64,000 nucleotides of DNA from contig NC_064040.1 in NCBI RefSeq assembly GCF_932526225.1, positions 9,587,356-9,651,355 on the forward strand, given 5' to 3'. The notes under the pieces were generated by a model. It worked only from the letters and a program-made list of their open reading frames with translations, made no database searches and was not told where the DNA came from. Shown one piece after another: positions 24,321 to 35,069 of this stretch. The stretch comes from Nematostella vectensis (Eukaryota > Cnidaria > Anthozoa > Actiniaria > Edwardsiidae). The position numbers and the translations under genes were made by a program. Position 1 is the first letter of the stretch. The number at the start of each line of letters is the position of its first letter.

Positions 24321-25306
24321 TGCAATCATCAGACTGTAGCAGTCAGCGGTGTGTCGCCATCACGCATGTTGGATATTAATTTATAAAACTGTTTCTGACT
24401 AAAGATAATAGAATAAGAATATAAATAATATACTTTTAAAATAGTTTTAGTGATTATCTGTTAGCACTGGGTTAAATTTTAAACAAAGCACGCTATTTGG
24501 GAGTGTGGGGAAGGGGTGGAATGTAGACAATAACTCATTCATTTGTTGAAGTGTACAATTTGCATAAAACGTTGTAAACTGTCTCAATGACCTTGTTTTT
24601 TTCTGATGAGAAAGAAACTCACTAATTCTCAACATTCTTTATATAACTTTTACATAAACAGATGAAATGGACCATCATGCCTTTGTAGTTTTTGCATGCT
24701 ATGCACCGAACAGCAGGGGAGGGGATAGGTTTACATATCAGCGGTTTCGGGTGTGGATATAACAGATTTTAAGAGAAAATCAAACAGAATCACTGATTCT
24801 TAAAATATGCCAGGTCACAGGTCGATGAAAAGGGAATAGGGTAAACAATTTTTTGCCTTAACATCATTCTTTTGTAAAGTTGCAAGCCAAACTTGATTAG
24901 CTTCCCTTGTTAGTAAATACCGTTATTTTATTGTATACTTTGACATATTCCACAAAGGGTATTCATTCCTGCAAATTAATCAAATAATCACGCTGAGTGT
25001 TGCCCAATAGACATCCACCATTCAATGTGGTCATATTGACCAAAATTTGTTAGAAATATGTCCAGAGAACATATATACATACACAGACTCTAGAAGTTTT
25101 TTCCTAGAAGCATACTTATTTTCAGGCTAAATACATAATTCAAACTCTTCCTATAAATTAATGTTGATTGGGTATCAGCCACTATGAATCCTGGAGGTTA
25201 CCCATATGCTGCTCTAATTAACGGGACTATTGAAACTCTTTATCTTTTTAAACAACAACAAAAAGTTCTCCTTATGCGATGAAGAAACCCTTAGAACATC
25301 ATTTGA
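24321..25306. other. Convergent 3' flanks of cytochrome c and torsin genes
   Basis: AT-rich, with no coding frame of note. It should hold both 3' UTRs. ATAAATAATATA near 24421 may act as a polyadenylation signal for cytochrome c. Nothing else is recognised. Confidence 0.4.
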
Positions 25307-27250
25307 TCACCCAACAGCTACATCAACTTTCGAGGAGACCTTCTTGCAGCCAGAAATAGAAAACAGCTTCTCTCTTTCTGGAAAATAAGTCATCTCATCA
25401 GCTATGTGGTCTACTAGTCCCTTAACTGCAGGGTTTCCTTTATCTCTCAGATCTCTTTGGATGCATTGCTTGACATGCTTTCTCTCCAGTGGTAGGAATG
25501 GGACAAAATGATCAATCACCTCGGATCTCAAAAGATCATTATACCAGATATTAGGGTCACTCTCAGATATCTGATGGAAAAGTTCTTCCAATGTGACAAG
25601 ACCGATTTTTTCCCTTTCGTGTCCTAGCTGGTAATATTCTAATGCATGCTGGTTAATGAGCTTTGCACCAGTGTTAGAAAGAAACACAAAAATCATCTTG
25701 CAGAAATGGTTCCCTCTTGCATCTAGAAAGGGCTTCAAGACATCTACGATACCCTGAGGAATTTTGTCCATTTCATCAAAGACAAACAAGCCCCCTTTTG
25801 AGCACCTTGTGACATTCGATGTGATCCACTGCTGAAGCTGACTCCTGTAAAGTGCAGCAAGTGACTGGTGTGGAAAGTGTAATGGGATAATAAACTTGTA
25901 AATAAAATTGCTATGTATTCCATGTTTAAATAAATGCTGTGCGATTAGCTCAGTGGCAAAGTTCTTTCCTGTTCCTGTCCAACCATGCAAAGAAAGCACC
26001 AACGGTTTGCTTCCTTTTGTCTTCAAGTGGCCCTTGATAGAGGATAGCAGCACCCTGGTTGCTAAATGCTGCCCATAGAACTCTCTTTTGAAAGATGCTT
26101 CCAGACCAGTAAGGTTCGCTGTGAATTCACCATCCAAGCATAAGCCATGTGGATTAAGATGAAGGTACACAGATCCAAGGGCAATTGCAAAGGCAACTGT
26201 CATGAACACATACAGAAGTCTGTTACTTTTCTTGTGACATACTACTTGTTGTGGTGTCTGTTGTTTTGGGTTCTTTGGTACAGTCTGCAACTGGTCTTCA
26301 TCTTCACTAAAATCTGCTGAGCTCCTTTTATACTTTTTTACTCTTCTCTTTAACAAAATGCTATTTTTAGCAATGCCAGGGAGAGAAATCGCATTTTGTT
26401 TGGGCTGATCCTTGTGTTCCACATTACTTTCAGTTTCATCGTCAGCTATCACTATCACATCTTTACTTTTGTCTTCATCTTTGAGTTCATTTCCACCAGA
26501 CGACTCTTCAGGCAACGTTTGACTGTATAGCGCTATTGGCTTAATAGCTTTGATGGCTAATGTAACATTAGGCCTAGGATCCTGGAAATATTTTGGCCTT
26601 TGCCCCTGTGTGCTAGCCGAAGATCCATAAGCACAATTCTTACCTTCAGGTCTGTGTTTATCAAATGACATACTAGAATTTGGGGTTTCTTGTTCATGCA
26701 TTTCTTCTGAATTATCTATCATTGCATTATTTAAATTGAAATGTTGCCCGGATGTCATTGAGGGGCAGGAGTTTTGTCGAATGGGAGTAAAAATATGATT
26801 CCTGTTGTTCTCTCTCGCTGCTCTGATCTCGGCAGCACGGCGATTTTTAGTCAGATCGATGTCTTTCAGGCCAAATGATTTTGGTCTTCCAATCTGCATA
26901 GATCTGGAGCTAGCCGGTGTTTTTGAAGAAGGGGTAGTATTATTCAGGTTAGCATTATGCTTCAAGTAGTCAAGCGAAAGTTGTGGTTGCTTCAGTACAA
27001 AAGTCTTATCATTAGCACTAATCGAGGTTTCAGGAGATTCCATTGGATAATCTATTATCATGGCATTGTTGTCTTCGTCTGAATCAAAATCGTGGTCAGA
27101 TTCGTCACTTCTTGGACTAGTCGATGCTTCGGTATTCTGACGAAACCATGACCCTTCCGGCAGGGAATGATTTCTTTGAAATTGTCGCTCGCCAGATCTG
27201 TGTAACGCCATTGTCATACTTCCTGAGAGTTTTTGAGAGGGACTTGTCAA
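25307..27250 (-). CDS. TOR4A: Torsin-4A-like AAA+ protein, single exon
   Basis: 647 residues. 1-340 is polar, Ser/Asn/Asp-rich and basic, without recognised domains. A membrane helix lies at about 347-363 (VFMTVAFAIALGSVYLHL). The torsin AAA+ domain follows: Walker A GWTGTGKN at about 423-430 with the torsin-typical Asn in place of Thr/Ser, HFPHQS, Walker B LFVFDEMDK at 488-496, sensor 1 FLSNTG near 523-528, and the C-terminal GCKK sensor 2 near 634-637. Torsins are ATPases of the ER and nuclear envelope lumen that need LAP1/LULL1-type activators. The long N-terminal extension, internal membrane helix and HFPH, PFL and FPE motifs match TOR4A rather than TOR1A-3A. No intron is seen. The upstream ATTCAAAATGGCGG element supports this 5' end. 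Confidence 0.88.
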   Translation of the reverse strand: MTSPSQKLSGSMTMALHRSGERQFQRNHSLPEGSWFRQNTEASTSPRSDESDHDFDSDEDNNAMIIDYPMESPETSISANDKTFVLKQPQLSLDYLKHNANLNNTTPSSKTPASSRSMQIGRPKSFGLKDIDLTKNRRAAEIRAARENNRNHIFTPIRQNSCPSMTSGQHFNLNNAMIDNSEEMHEQETPNSSMSFDKHRPEGKNCAYGSSASTQGQRPKYFQDPRPNVTLAIKAIKPIALYSQTLPEESSGGNELKDEDKSKDVIVIADDETESNVEHKDQPKQNAISLPGIAKNSILLKRRVKKYKRSSADFSEDEDQLQTVPKNPKQQTPQQVVCHKKSNRLLYVFMTVAFAIALGSVYLHLNPHGLCLDGEFTANLTGLEASFKREFYGQHLATRVLLSSIKGHLKTKGSKPLVLSLHGWTGTGKNFATELIAQHLFKHGIHSNFIYKFIIPLHFPHQSLAALYRSQLQQWITSNVTRCSKGGLFVFDEMDKIPQGIVDVLKPFLDARGNHFCKMIFVFLSNTGAKLINQHALEYYQLGHEREKIGLVTLEELFHQISESDPNIWYNDLLRSEVIDHFVPFLPLERKHVKQCIQRDLRDKGNPAVKGLVDHIADEMTYFPEREKLFSISGCKKVSSKVDVAVG

Positions 27251-27315
27251 TCTAAGGATGGATATCTAGAAATGAATGATAAATAGTTGATACAACCTTA
27301 CAACCGGGACGCCTC

Positions 27316-27331
27316 CCGCCATTTTGAATCA
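27316..27331 (-). promoter_or_regulatory. YY1-like ATTCAAAATGGCGG element upstream of torsin
   Basis: The minus strand reads GATTCAAAATGGCGGG about 70 bp before the torsin ATG. The same 14-mer stands about 75 bp before the HDHD3 ATG. AANATGGCGGC is the known YY1/Pho consensus; its use here is inferred. Confidence 0.5.
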
Positions 27332-27374
27332 AGCTAAATCCGAGGCTCCGCGCCACGACACCACAGGCATCCCC

Positions 27375-29483
27375 TTAATCAATTATTAAATAAACAATTT
27401 TTTTATTTATATTCGCAGAACATAATAGCCGTTCACATTCAGTTGGACTGTCATACAAATATTGGTCATCTTGGGATAAGGATTCTGGTATTTCTGGGTT
27501 GAAATTCTGAAACTGACTTGAAGTCTGATTCTGAGATTGTGCAGATAATACGCAGCACTTACAAGGTCCTTCCTGATTGGCTACCGGAAGTCATTGTTTT
27601 ACGATGGGCGGTCGCCAAGTCACAATTCACCCTCCATACTCTGTTTTGCAGCCAATCTTCTCTAAAATCCTGGTTAATTCCCCTTCTCTTCCATAATTGC
27701 TTTTCCTGTATCTTACTACAAGCTTTATTCATTGAAAGACCAAACAATACTCACCTAGAACGTAAACAGCACCAGAGTTTTTTTTAACAAAAAGGTAAGT
27801 AAGCAAGGGAGAGTTGAGCTTCGTGTGAGTTGTCAGCTTCGTTTAACTAGTTATCTGAATATGTTTGCTATTTCAGGTAAAAGGAAAAGATGTGACGTTT
27901 GACGTTGAAAATTGAATCTGTATTGTTTGAACCGGACAAGCTTAGCCTGTCATATAACCTCATATTCTCCAAAGCAAAAATACACTCATTATCCGTGAAT
28001 TCCATTGCTTTAAAGTGCACCTGAAGGAATAAAAGCAATATCCTCCAAAACGGTTCATCCATCGATATCTAATATCTGCTATGATAGAAAAATCTTAATT
28101 ACCAAAAATCCTCGATTTCCCATAATCCCCGATTTTTTAGAGCCTTTTGAATATACCAGTCTGTAAAACACCTACTTGCCCAGTCCCCTCACGGATAAAG
28201 CTCGAGTTGGCGCGAAATGATCACCAAATAAGAAGAATTGCGAGAGCTCGCGTGACTTTGCGTGAGAAAAAACAATTTTGGCTACATGTGGCGTCTTTAC
28301 CTATGCAACTTTATTAGACGTGGAAATAAAGTGCTTTTCCTCTTGGTAGCTGGCTTAAAATGTAAATATAACCTCATACAAATATAGAACGTATATCCTG
28401 CTTGCATTTTAAAGTAGCCCCTTATTGATAATTCAAATGATTTTGCTATTTACTTTGCATTACATGCCTCAACATGGTGCCATTGCCGCTATCATAGTTT
28501 ACTAAACTAGTTGTACGAAATGCTGATTATCTCGCTAACAGATGGGTCCTTTAGATATCGATATAGCTTACATATAATTTACATAATGTATAACCCCCAA
28601 AACCTAGATGAAATGCTAAAGGACCCACATTTTTTCGCACAAACAGCGATATAATTTACTTTGACATTTTTGCTGTGTAGATCATATTTTGTTCCGTCTC
28701 GCTCATATGGTGCACGATTTAGGGGACGAAATTCCCGTGGCTTCGTGTGTCAGGTCCTGACACCCTGACAATTCTTGGGTTGCAAATGAGGTCACATCCG
28801 CCTCATTAGATATGCCAAAGTTGAAGTGGTGGTCAAAACAGACACAGTGAAAAAGGGGGGGGTATTATTTGTTGTTTGCACTTGGCTTTCTGATTTAAAC
28901 AGACATCAAAATCTAAGAAGGCAGTTTTATGATAACGTGTACCCATCAGGGTGTTTCCCAAGAAGGACATACTTTTTTATTATATGCTGGTAGTTTATAA
29001 AAAAAAAAAGAGATGGGTAGGGGCAAGCTTAGAGGAATCATCTTTATTGAATCTTTTTTTCCATTTCAACTTTCTTTGGCAGCCCAAGGGGGAGGGGGTC
29101 CCTCTAAACCCTCCCACTAGATCTGCTAATGCCCTGGCGGCTAACAAATTTCAAAAGTTGATTCCAACCATGCCAGGGTTATATTGCTGAGGAGGACTAT
29201 CAAATATGTTACTTTTAACTAACTTAACTACTACATTGTCTTACCTTCCATTTTCTTAGTAAAACCAGCTCCGAGATAAATGCTGCTTTTTATCCCTTCG
29301 CTGTTAAATACTTTGTCTGCCCTCATAGCTGGTGCAATGACTGGTGGCAGCTTCAAAGCGGGGCTCTTTGAGAACTCTGGTATATACTGTCTTTTCCAGC
29401 CAGTACAGTCTTATAGCCCTAAGCATCTCTTCAAGGGACATCGGTGGCTCCTCCTCCTTATGTTCTTTTCCAGGATAAACAAT
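27375..29483 (-). pseudogene. Possible decayed or unresolved minus-strand gene, three exon-like pieces
   Basis: Piece 1, 29245-29483: acceptor tttatag, then IVYPGKEHKEEEPPMSLEEM..., ends in a good donor (GGAAG/gtaaga), but the frame breaks in the middle; after a shift it continues as LKLPPVIAPAMRADKVFN and IYLGAGFTKKMEG. Piece 2, 27868-28020: good acceptor (attccttcag), then VHFKAMEFTDNECIFALENM... to a stop. Piece 3, 27375-27590: an open frame with NFNPEIPESLSQDDQYLY, followed by AATAAA on the same strand. The EEE..SLEE.LRA stretch weakly recalls the Bub3-binding region of BUB1/MAD3 proteins. The pieces may not belong together, and the frameshift suggests decay. Plus-strand 27575-27592 has an inverted CCAAT box and an ETS site (ATTGG, CCGGAAGT). 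Confidence 0.25.
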
Positions 29484-29503
29484 CTATAAACATTTTGTTA
29501 AAG

Positions 29504-29806
29504 TTTTGGTTTTAATCTGGTATTCGTACCGAGGCGTTGGGGCTTAACTGTGGCTGTGTGGGGTGACCTTCCTCCGAAGGTCAAACACACAGTTCTCCTC
29601 TAACATCTCACTGCTAGCCTATTTCTACCTCTCATATACAGCCACTACTCCAACCCTTACAGCCCCCAATGCAATACACCATATAAAATAGCCACACTTA
29701 CACACTTTAAACCACGCACCAACGTCCATTACCACACATTTTATCAACCCACACAGCCACAGTTAAGCCCCGACGCCTCGGTACGAATACCAGATTAAAA
29801 CCAAAA
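29504..29806. mobile_element. 303-bp MITE with 58-bp near-perfect inverted repeats
   Basis: The left arm 29504-29561 begins TTTTGGTTTTAATCTGGTAT and the right arm 29749-29806 ends ATACCAGATTAAAACCAAAA. By eye there is one mismatch in 58. The interior is C/A-rich and non-coding. A third, diverged copy of the arm stands at 31321-31368. Confidence 0.8.
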
Positions 29807-31368
29807 CTATGATTACCATACTGGGAAAGTGCTGTATCACATATAGTGATCCCGAGGCGTCCTTCAAATCCCCCACACACCACTTCTTTCTCCACCCCGT
29901 CTCCCTTCACCATACATACCCACATCCCTCTCACAAATTAAATCTTATTTTATCCTTACCACACAACATACCTACCCACTACTACCACCCAGCTCTATAC
30001 ATGTCACAACCTCCTTTCTCTCCCCCCTCATACCTAGCTAACCACCCAAGTACCCCCTACTCACATCACCCGCACCCAACCACCCACTTACCCCACAACA
30101 AGTACCCCCTCATCCCTCACCCCACAAACAGCCCCATACCCACTTTACCCATACCACGCCATCATACAACCCACCACGATTATTCCAAGCCCCAACACAA
30201 CACCAACACCCACCTAAGCCCCACACACCTACACATACACTTCCTCCTCCCCCCTCACACTTTTCTACACTCTCACCTAAAATATACACACCCTACACAA
30301 GCCAGACCCCTGCCAACACCAAAACCACACACTCCTTCCCCTCCATGGCCACAACACTACTCACCCTACAACACACCAAACCAACCACACCCTACAGCAG
30401 CCACTAGTCCTGCAACCAGCGCTCCCTCCAACACCACACCCTCCATACAGCCCAACCCCCCTCCCACCACACACACATCTACCCCTCCACACATAGCCTA
30501 CTACATACACACAATAGCATCCTACGACTATACCAACCAACCCACAGCACACCAACCAGCCACACCAGACACTACCCCACAACCAATTCCCCCCCCCTAC
30601 AAACACCTACATACAGCCCCCTCCCCACCATACAAACATTTACCCCACAGCACAAAACCCAACTACAAACGACCACACCCTATGACCACATCCTACGACT
30701 ATACCAACCAACCCACAACACACCAACCAGCCACACCCTACACCAGACACTACCCCACAACCAATTCCCCCCTACAAACACCTACATACAGCCCCCTCCC
30801 CCACCATACAAACATTTACCCCACAGCACAAAACCCAACTACAAACGACCACACCCTATGACCCACCCTACCTACCCACAAACCAACACCTAACGATCAC
30901 CTAACATCATAACGATATATTATCACCCACATTTACACCATAACCTCACAAATTTTAAATCGACCTCCGCACCACTACCATTTTAACACACACACACACA
31001 CACACCCATCAAGCTAAAGCCTCATCTACTCCACATCTCCCTCACCACCACTCTTACCTATACACCATACCACTTTTTTCCCCACCAACACAGCCATTAG
31101 CCACCTCCATAACACACCATATTATTATTTTACCACAACCTATTCTATAGTCCCACTTTATCTTTTCACCACCCTCCACCACCTACTAGTCGAACCTATC
31201 CATCTTTTCACCGTAATTACATTACTGCCATCTCCACTCTACATTACCTTACTAGCCATCCTTCACCATCAACCTCCAACATCACCATACCATATGACCA
31301 CACCCACCTCACTACCACACCACTTTAGGCCCCTACGTCTTGGTACGGATACCCGATCCAAACCAAAA
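29807..31368. repeat. G-depleted, C/A-rich block ending in a diverged terminal repeat
   Basis: From about 29860 to 31315 the plus strand is almost free of G and is mainly CCAC, ACC and TACA words. A tandem pair of about 171 bp lies at 30518-30688 and 30689-30858 (both with CCTACGACTATACCAACCAA). A (CA)n tract is at 30990-31005. The right end 31321-31368 (GGTACGGATACCCGATCCAA) is a diverged copy of the 29749-29806 arm, so the block may be the interior of a larger inverted-repeat element starting at 29504. The 350-codon Pro/His/Thr-rich frame is a by-product of missing G: only TAA stops can occur. Confidence 0.75.
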
Positions 31369-31774
31369 AAAATATTAGAAAGTGTTTGTACAGGACATAC
31401 ATTTGTTCAGCTTCTAAATCATAGCTTTTGTGGTTTTCTTTATAATGTCATAGTGGAACACGGGCGTTTCCAGAGTAAAATACAGTATTAAAAAATAACA
31501 TTAATTTTTAGTGTTTCAAACCTCCCAGGTTAATCAACCACTAGACTCAATGAGATCTAACCTGTTTCCATCTTGTTCTCGTTTTGAGTTGTGCTCTTGC
31601 TGTAATAATAAAGTGTGTAACAACTCTGTCTTTGTGGTGTCCTTCCTGCCAATTTGAGCTAGTTCACCCCTACGACACATGACTCAGAGAAAACATTGAG
31701 TCTCCAAGATGTATACTTTAAATCACTCTTTTCAATATCTTCAAGGGTAACTTGACCAGATGGTGGAAATAAGG

Positions 31775-33325
31775 TCAAGTGAGGTCAATGGCAACCCGGC
31801 AACCCGGGGTGTGTATGTGAGAGTACGAGGATAGAACTCTATAGACCGGTAGAGGAAACTATAGCAACCACGGGGGCATCACGAAAAAAAAAAAAAAAAC
31901 AAGTGAAACGTCTGGCAACCGGGCAACCCGGGGTGTGTATGTGAGAGTACGAGGATGGAACTCTATAGACCGGTAGAGGAAACTATAGCAACCACGGGGG
32001 CATCACGAAAAAAAATAAAACAAGTGGAACGTCTGGCAACCCGGCAACCCGGGGTGTGTATGTGAGAGTACGAGGATAGAACTCTATGGACCGCAAGAGG
32101 AAACTCTAGCAACCACGGGGGCATCACAAAAAAAAAATAAAACAAGTGAAACGTCTGGCAACCCGGCAACCCGGGGTGTGTATGTGAGAGTACGAGGATA
32201 GAAGTCTATAGACCGGAAGAGGAAACTATAGCAACCTTGGGGGCATCACGAAAAAAAAAAACAAAAAAAAAAACAAGTGAAACGTCTGGCAACCCGGCAG
32301 CCGGGCAACCCGGGGTGTGTATGTGAGAGTACGAGGATAGAACTCTATGGACCGGTAGAGGAAACTATAGCAACCACGGGGGCATCACAAAAAAAAAAAA
32401 AACAAGTGAAACGTCTGGCAACCGGGCAACCCGGGGTGTGTATGTGAGAGTACGAGGATGGAACTCTATAGACCGGTAGAGGAAACTATAGCAACCACGG
32501 GGGCATCACGAAAAAAAACAAAAAAAAAACAAGTAAAACGTCTGGCAACCCGGCAACCCGGGGTGTGTATGTGAGAGTACGAGGATAGAACTCTATAGAC
32601 CGGTAGAGGAAACTATAGCAACCACGGGGGCATCACGAAAAAAAACAAAAAACAAGTGAAACGTCTGGCAACCCGGGGTGTGTATGTTAGAGTACGAGGA
32701 CAGAACTGTATAGACCGGAAGAGGAAACTCTAGCAACCACGGGGGCATCACGAAAAAAAAAATAAAACAAGTGAAACGTCTGGCAACCCGGCAACCTGGG
32801 GTTTGTATGTGAGAGTACGAGGATAGAACTCTATAGACCGGTAGAGGAAACTCTAGCAACCACGGGGGCATCACGAAAAAAAACAAAAAAAAAACAAACA
32901 AGTGAAACTTCTGGCAACCCGGCAACCCGGGGTGTGTATGTGAGAGTATGAGGATAGAAGTCTATAGACCGGAAGAGGAAACTCTAGCAACCACGGGGGC
33001 ATCACGAAAAAAACAAAAAAAAAAACAAACAAGTGAAACTTCTGGCAACCCGGCAACCCGGGGTGTGTATGTGAGAGTATGAGGATAGAAGTCTATAGAC
33101 CGGTATAGGAAACTCGGAAACTCTAGCAACCTTGGGGGCATCACGAAAAAAAAAAACAAAAAAAACAAGTGAAACGTCTGGCAACCCGGGGTGTGTATGT
33201 GAGAGTACGAGGATAGAACTCTATAGACCGGTAGGGGAAACTCTAGCAACACGCGGGCATCACGAAAAAAACAAGTGAAACGTCTGGCAACCCGGGGTGT
33301 GTATGTGACGGGGGCATCGCAAAAA
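31775..33325. repeat. Minisatellite, about 123-bp unit, thirteen copies with poly-A tracts
   Basis: Each unit reads GTCTGGCAACCCGG..., then GGGGTGTGTATGTGAGAGTA, AGGATAGAACTCTATAGACC, GGTAGAGGAAACT, CAACCACGGGGGCATCACGA, an A-tract of varying length, and ACAAGTGAAAC. Length changes come from the A-tract and from one or two CAACCCGG blocks. The last copies are truncated. Minus-strand frames (MPGCQTFHLF type) are repeat translations. Confidence 0.92.
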
Positions 33326-34285
33326 GAAAAGGGGTCTATATAGGGATGTTAGCGTTTACCGCATTAAAGATTTGTATCCTAACGTAAATTTGGGTATATG
33401 TCTGAGGTACTAGGCTGAGGTGATTAGTCTACAGACTTTATTCATAGAACTGACCTAACAAGAGTCTCACTCTGCAATCTGCTCCAGCCTTTTGCACAGT
33501 AGCGGATCCAGGGCGGGGGGAGGGGGGGTAGCTTAAATTCACAAATCTACCTCCCACCTTCCAGCACATGCTTTTTTCGTTTCACAAGAGAAGCTTCTTG
33601 AACAATAGCCTATCCAGGAGCCAATCAGAACACACTTCGTAAGCGGTGCGTGGAGCCTCAGATTGTGTGGATTGGAATTATGGGATCATGGGGTAAGAAT
33701 TCTGGGATATTTAGCCTGCATAGCCCTTTCCCCTTTTATGCTGCTACGCAGGCTAAGAAAATTAGAGAAGGTAGTGTTTTCTTAATTTTCTTAATTCCTT
33801 TTTACGGAGCCATAACAAAAAACAACATTTGAATGATAGAATGTTGTGGCATGTATACTATCCAAGTCACAGTCCCCCTTGTCATTGAAGCTATTTAGTA
33901 CATCATGTTTAGGTGAGACAGATATTTGGGGGTGCTTATTGGATCAATTACGGTAGTTGGTGATCACTGTGTATACTTGATATATGCCTTTTACTGATGT
34001 TCCTTAATATATATTATTTAATCGGTTTATCTTTTTCCCCTGATTGGAAAAAGCATTTTCCAATTGGCTGATCTATGAATAAAAAAATACCTACACAATA
34101 AGTTAGTTTTGGAGATTTAAGGAATTAGTAGAATATAGCAAAAAAAAGCATTGTATGTGACGTTGCCACTGTGCCTCATACTAAAACCTGTTAACAATCT
34201 TGAAAGCTTGAAAGCTAAATCCTTTTGTACCCTATCATAAACGGTCATTCATTTTTTTAAAGCAAAACTCCCTTTCACCTCTCTA
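33326..34285. other. Intergenic, with a small foldback at 33713-33760
   Basis: No gene is visible. 33480-33540 has a GTAGCGGATCCAGG MITE-type end and a G-run. TTAGCCTGCATAGC (33712) and GCTACGCAGGCTAA (33746) form a short inverted pair typical of foldback elements. The rest is AT-rich. Confidence 0.4.
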
Positions 34286-34981
34286 TTACTTTATCAAAGC
34301 CTTCAAATTTGGGATCACCTTAAAATTCTCTAGGACATGCTTGTGACTGCTGTCCTGTCTATTTAGCAGCAAACTGGAAAAGCCGGCAGAAGAAGCCCCT
34401 AAAACATCTAGCTCTAAATTATCCCCGACATGCAAAGCTTCCTTTGAATGAACTCCTGACATTTTTAAAGCAAGTCTAAATATCTCTGGTGATGGTTTAC
34501 AAACATCAACTTTTCTTGAAGTTAAAATAAAAGAAAAGAACTCCCTCAACTTCAGACTATCTAGTATCTGCTCGAGTCTCTCATCAAAGTTTGAAATCAC
34601 TCCTAGAGTGACTTCTTCACCCTTTAGTTGTGTTAAAACGTGCATAACTTCCGGGAATACTTCCCATGGATCTCCAGTGGCGAAGTGGTTGTACAGATGC
34701 ACCGAAAACGCTTCAATTTCTTCAGAGTGAATATTCCCGTCGAATGTTTTTCTTACAACCTTTTCCCACCACTGTTTGCTTGTGATTCTATGAGCTGCGC
34801 CAAAATTTGGGTATTTGGTCCAGTACATTTTGTAAGCTTTCCGGAATTCCTTATCAATGTTTGCAGCGCTCAGTTGATAGCCGAGTTGGTCCATGGCAGA
34901 TTTCGCGTACTGATAGCCAACGGATCCTCGAACTCTAAATAATGTGTTTGTGGCATCAAGAGTTATCAATCGGTACATCAC
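34286..34981 (-). CDS. HDHD3: HAD-like hydrolase, HDHD3 type, single exon
   Basis: 231 residues, about the length of vertebrate HDHD3 (around 250). Motif I is LITLDATNTLF, with the nucleophile Asp at 9 but Thr, not Asp, at position +2, so the usual acid/base residue of HAD phosphatases is missing, as I believe it also is in vertebrate HDHD3. PNFGAAHRITSKQWW lies in the cap region near 58-72. Motif II is GVISNFDER (127-135), motif III Lys is in VCKPSPEIF (160-168), and motif IV is HVGDNLELDVLGA (184-196). Substrate unknown. The ATTCAAAATGGCGG element lies about 75 bp before the ATG. Confidence 0.9.
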   Translation of the reverse strand: MMYRLITLDATNTLFRVRGSVGYQYAKSAMDQLGYQLSAANIDKEFRKAYKMYWTKYPNFGAAHRITSKQWWEKVVRKTFDGNIHSEEIEAFSVHLYNHFATGDPWEVFPEVMHVLTQLKGEEVTLGVISNFDERLEQILDSLKLREFFSFILTSRKVDVCKPSPEIFRLALKMSGVHSKEALHVGDNLELDVLGASSAGFSSLLLNRQDSSHKHVLENFKVIPNLKALIK

Positions 34982-35050
34982 AGCGACATGGGCCGCAGTA
35001 TACAGCGGAAATAAAGCAGCAACGTTTTCATCGCTTCATCACACCAACTC

Positions 35051-35067
35051 GTCCGCCATTTTGAATA
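35051..35067 (-). promoter_or_regulatory. YY1-like ATTCAAAATGGCGG element upstream of HDHD3
   Basis: The minus strand reads ATATTCAAAATGGCGGAC, the same 14-mer core as upstream of torsin, on the coding strand and at nearly the same distance from the ATG. Confidence 0.5.
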
Positions 35068-35069
35068 TG

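Noticed and set aside
29280-29489. TIM23-like plus-strand frame (LNTLSALIAGAMTGGSFKAG)
   Set aside because: The similarity is short, the frame follows a stop immediately upstream and has no conserved flanks; the opposite strand has better splice signals.
29809-30861. 350-codon Pro/His/Thr-rich open frame
   Set aside because: The strand almost lacks G, so TAG and TGA cannot occur; the frame follows from composition and crosses a 171-bp tandem repeat. No domain is visible.
31963-33252. Minus-strand frames starting MPGCQ or containing FVMPPWLLEF
   Set aside because: Translation of the 123-bp minisatellite with its poly-A (Phe/Lys) tracts.
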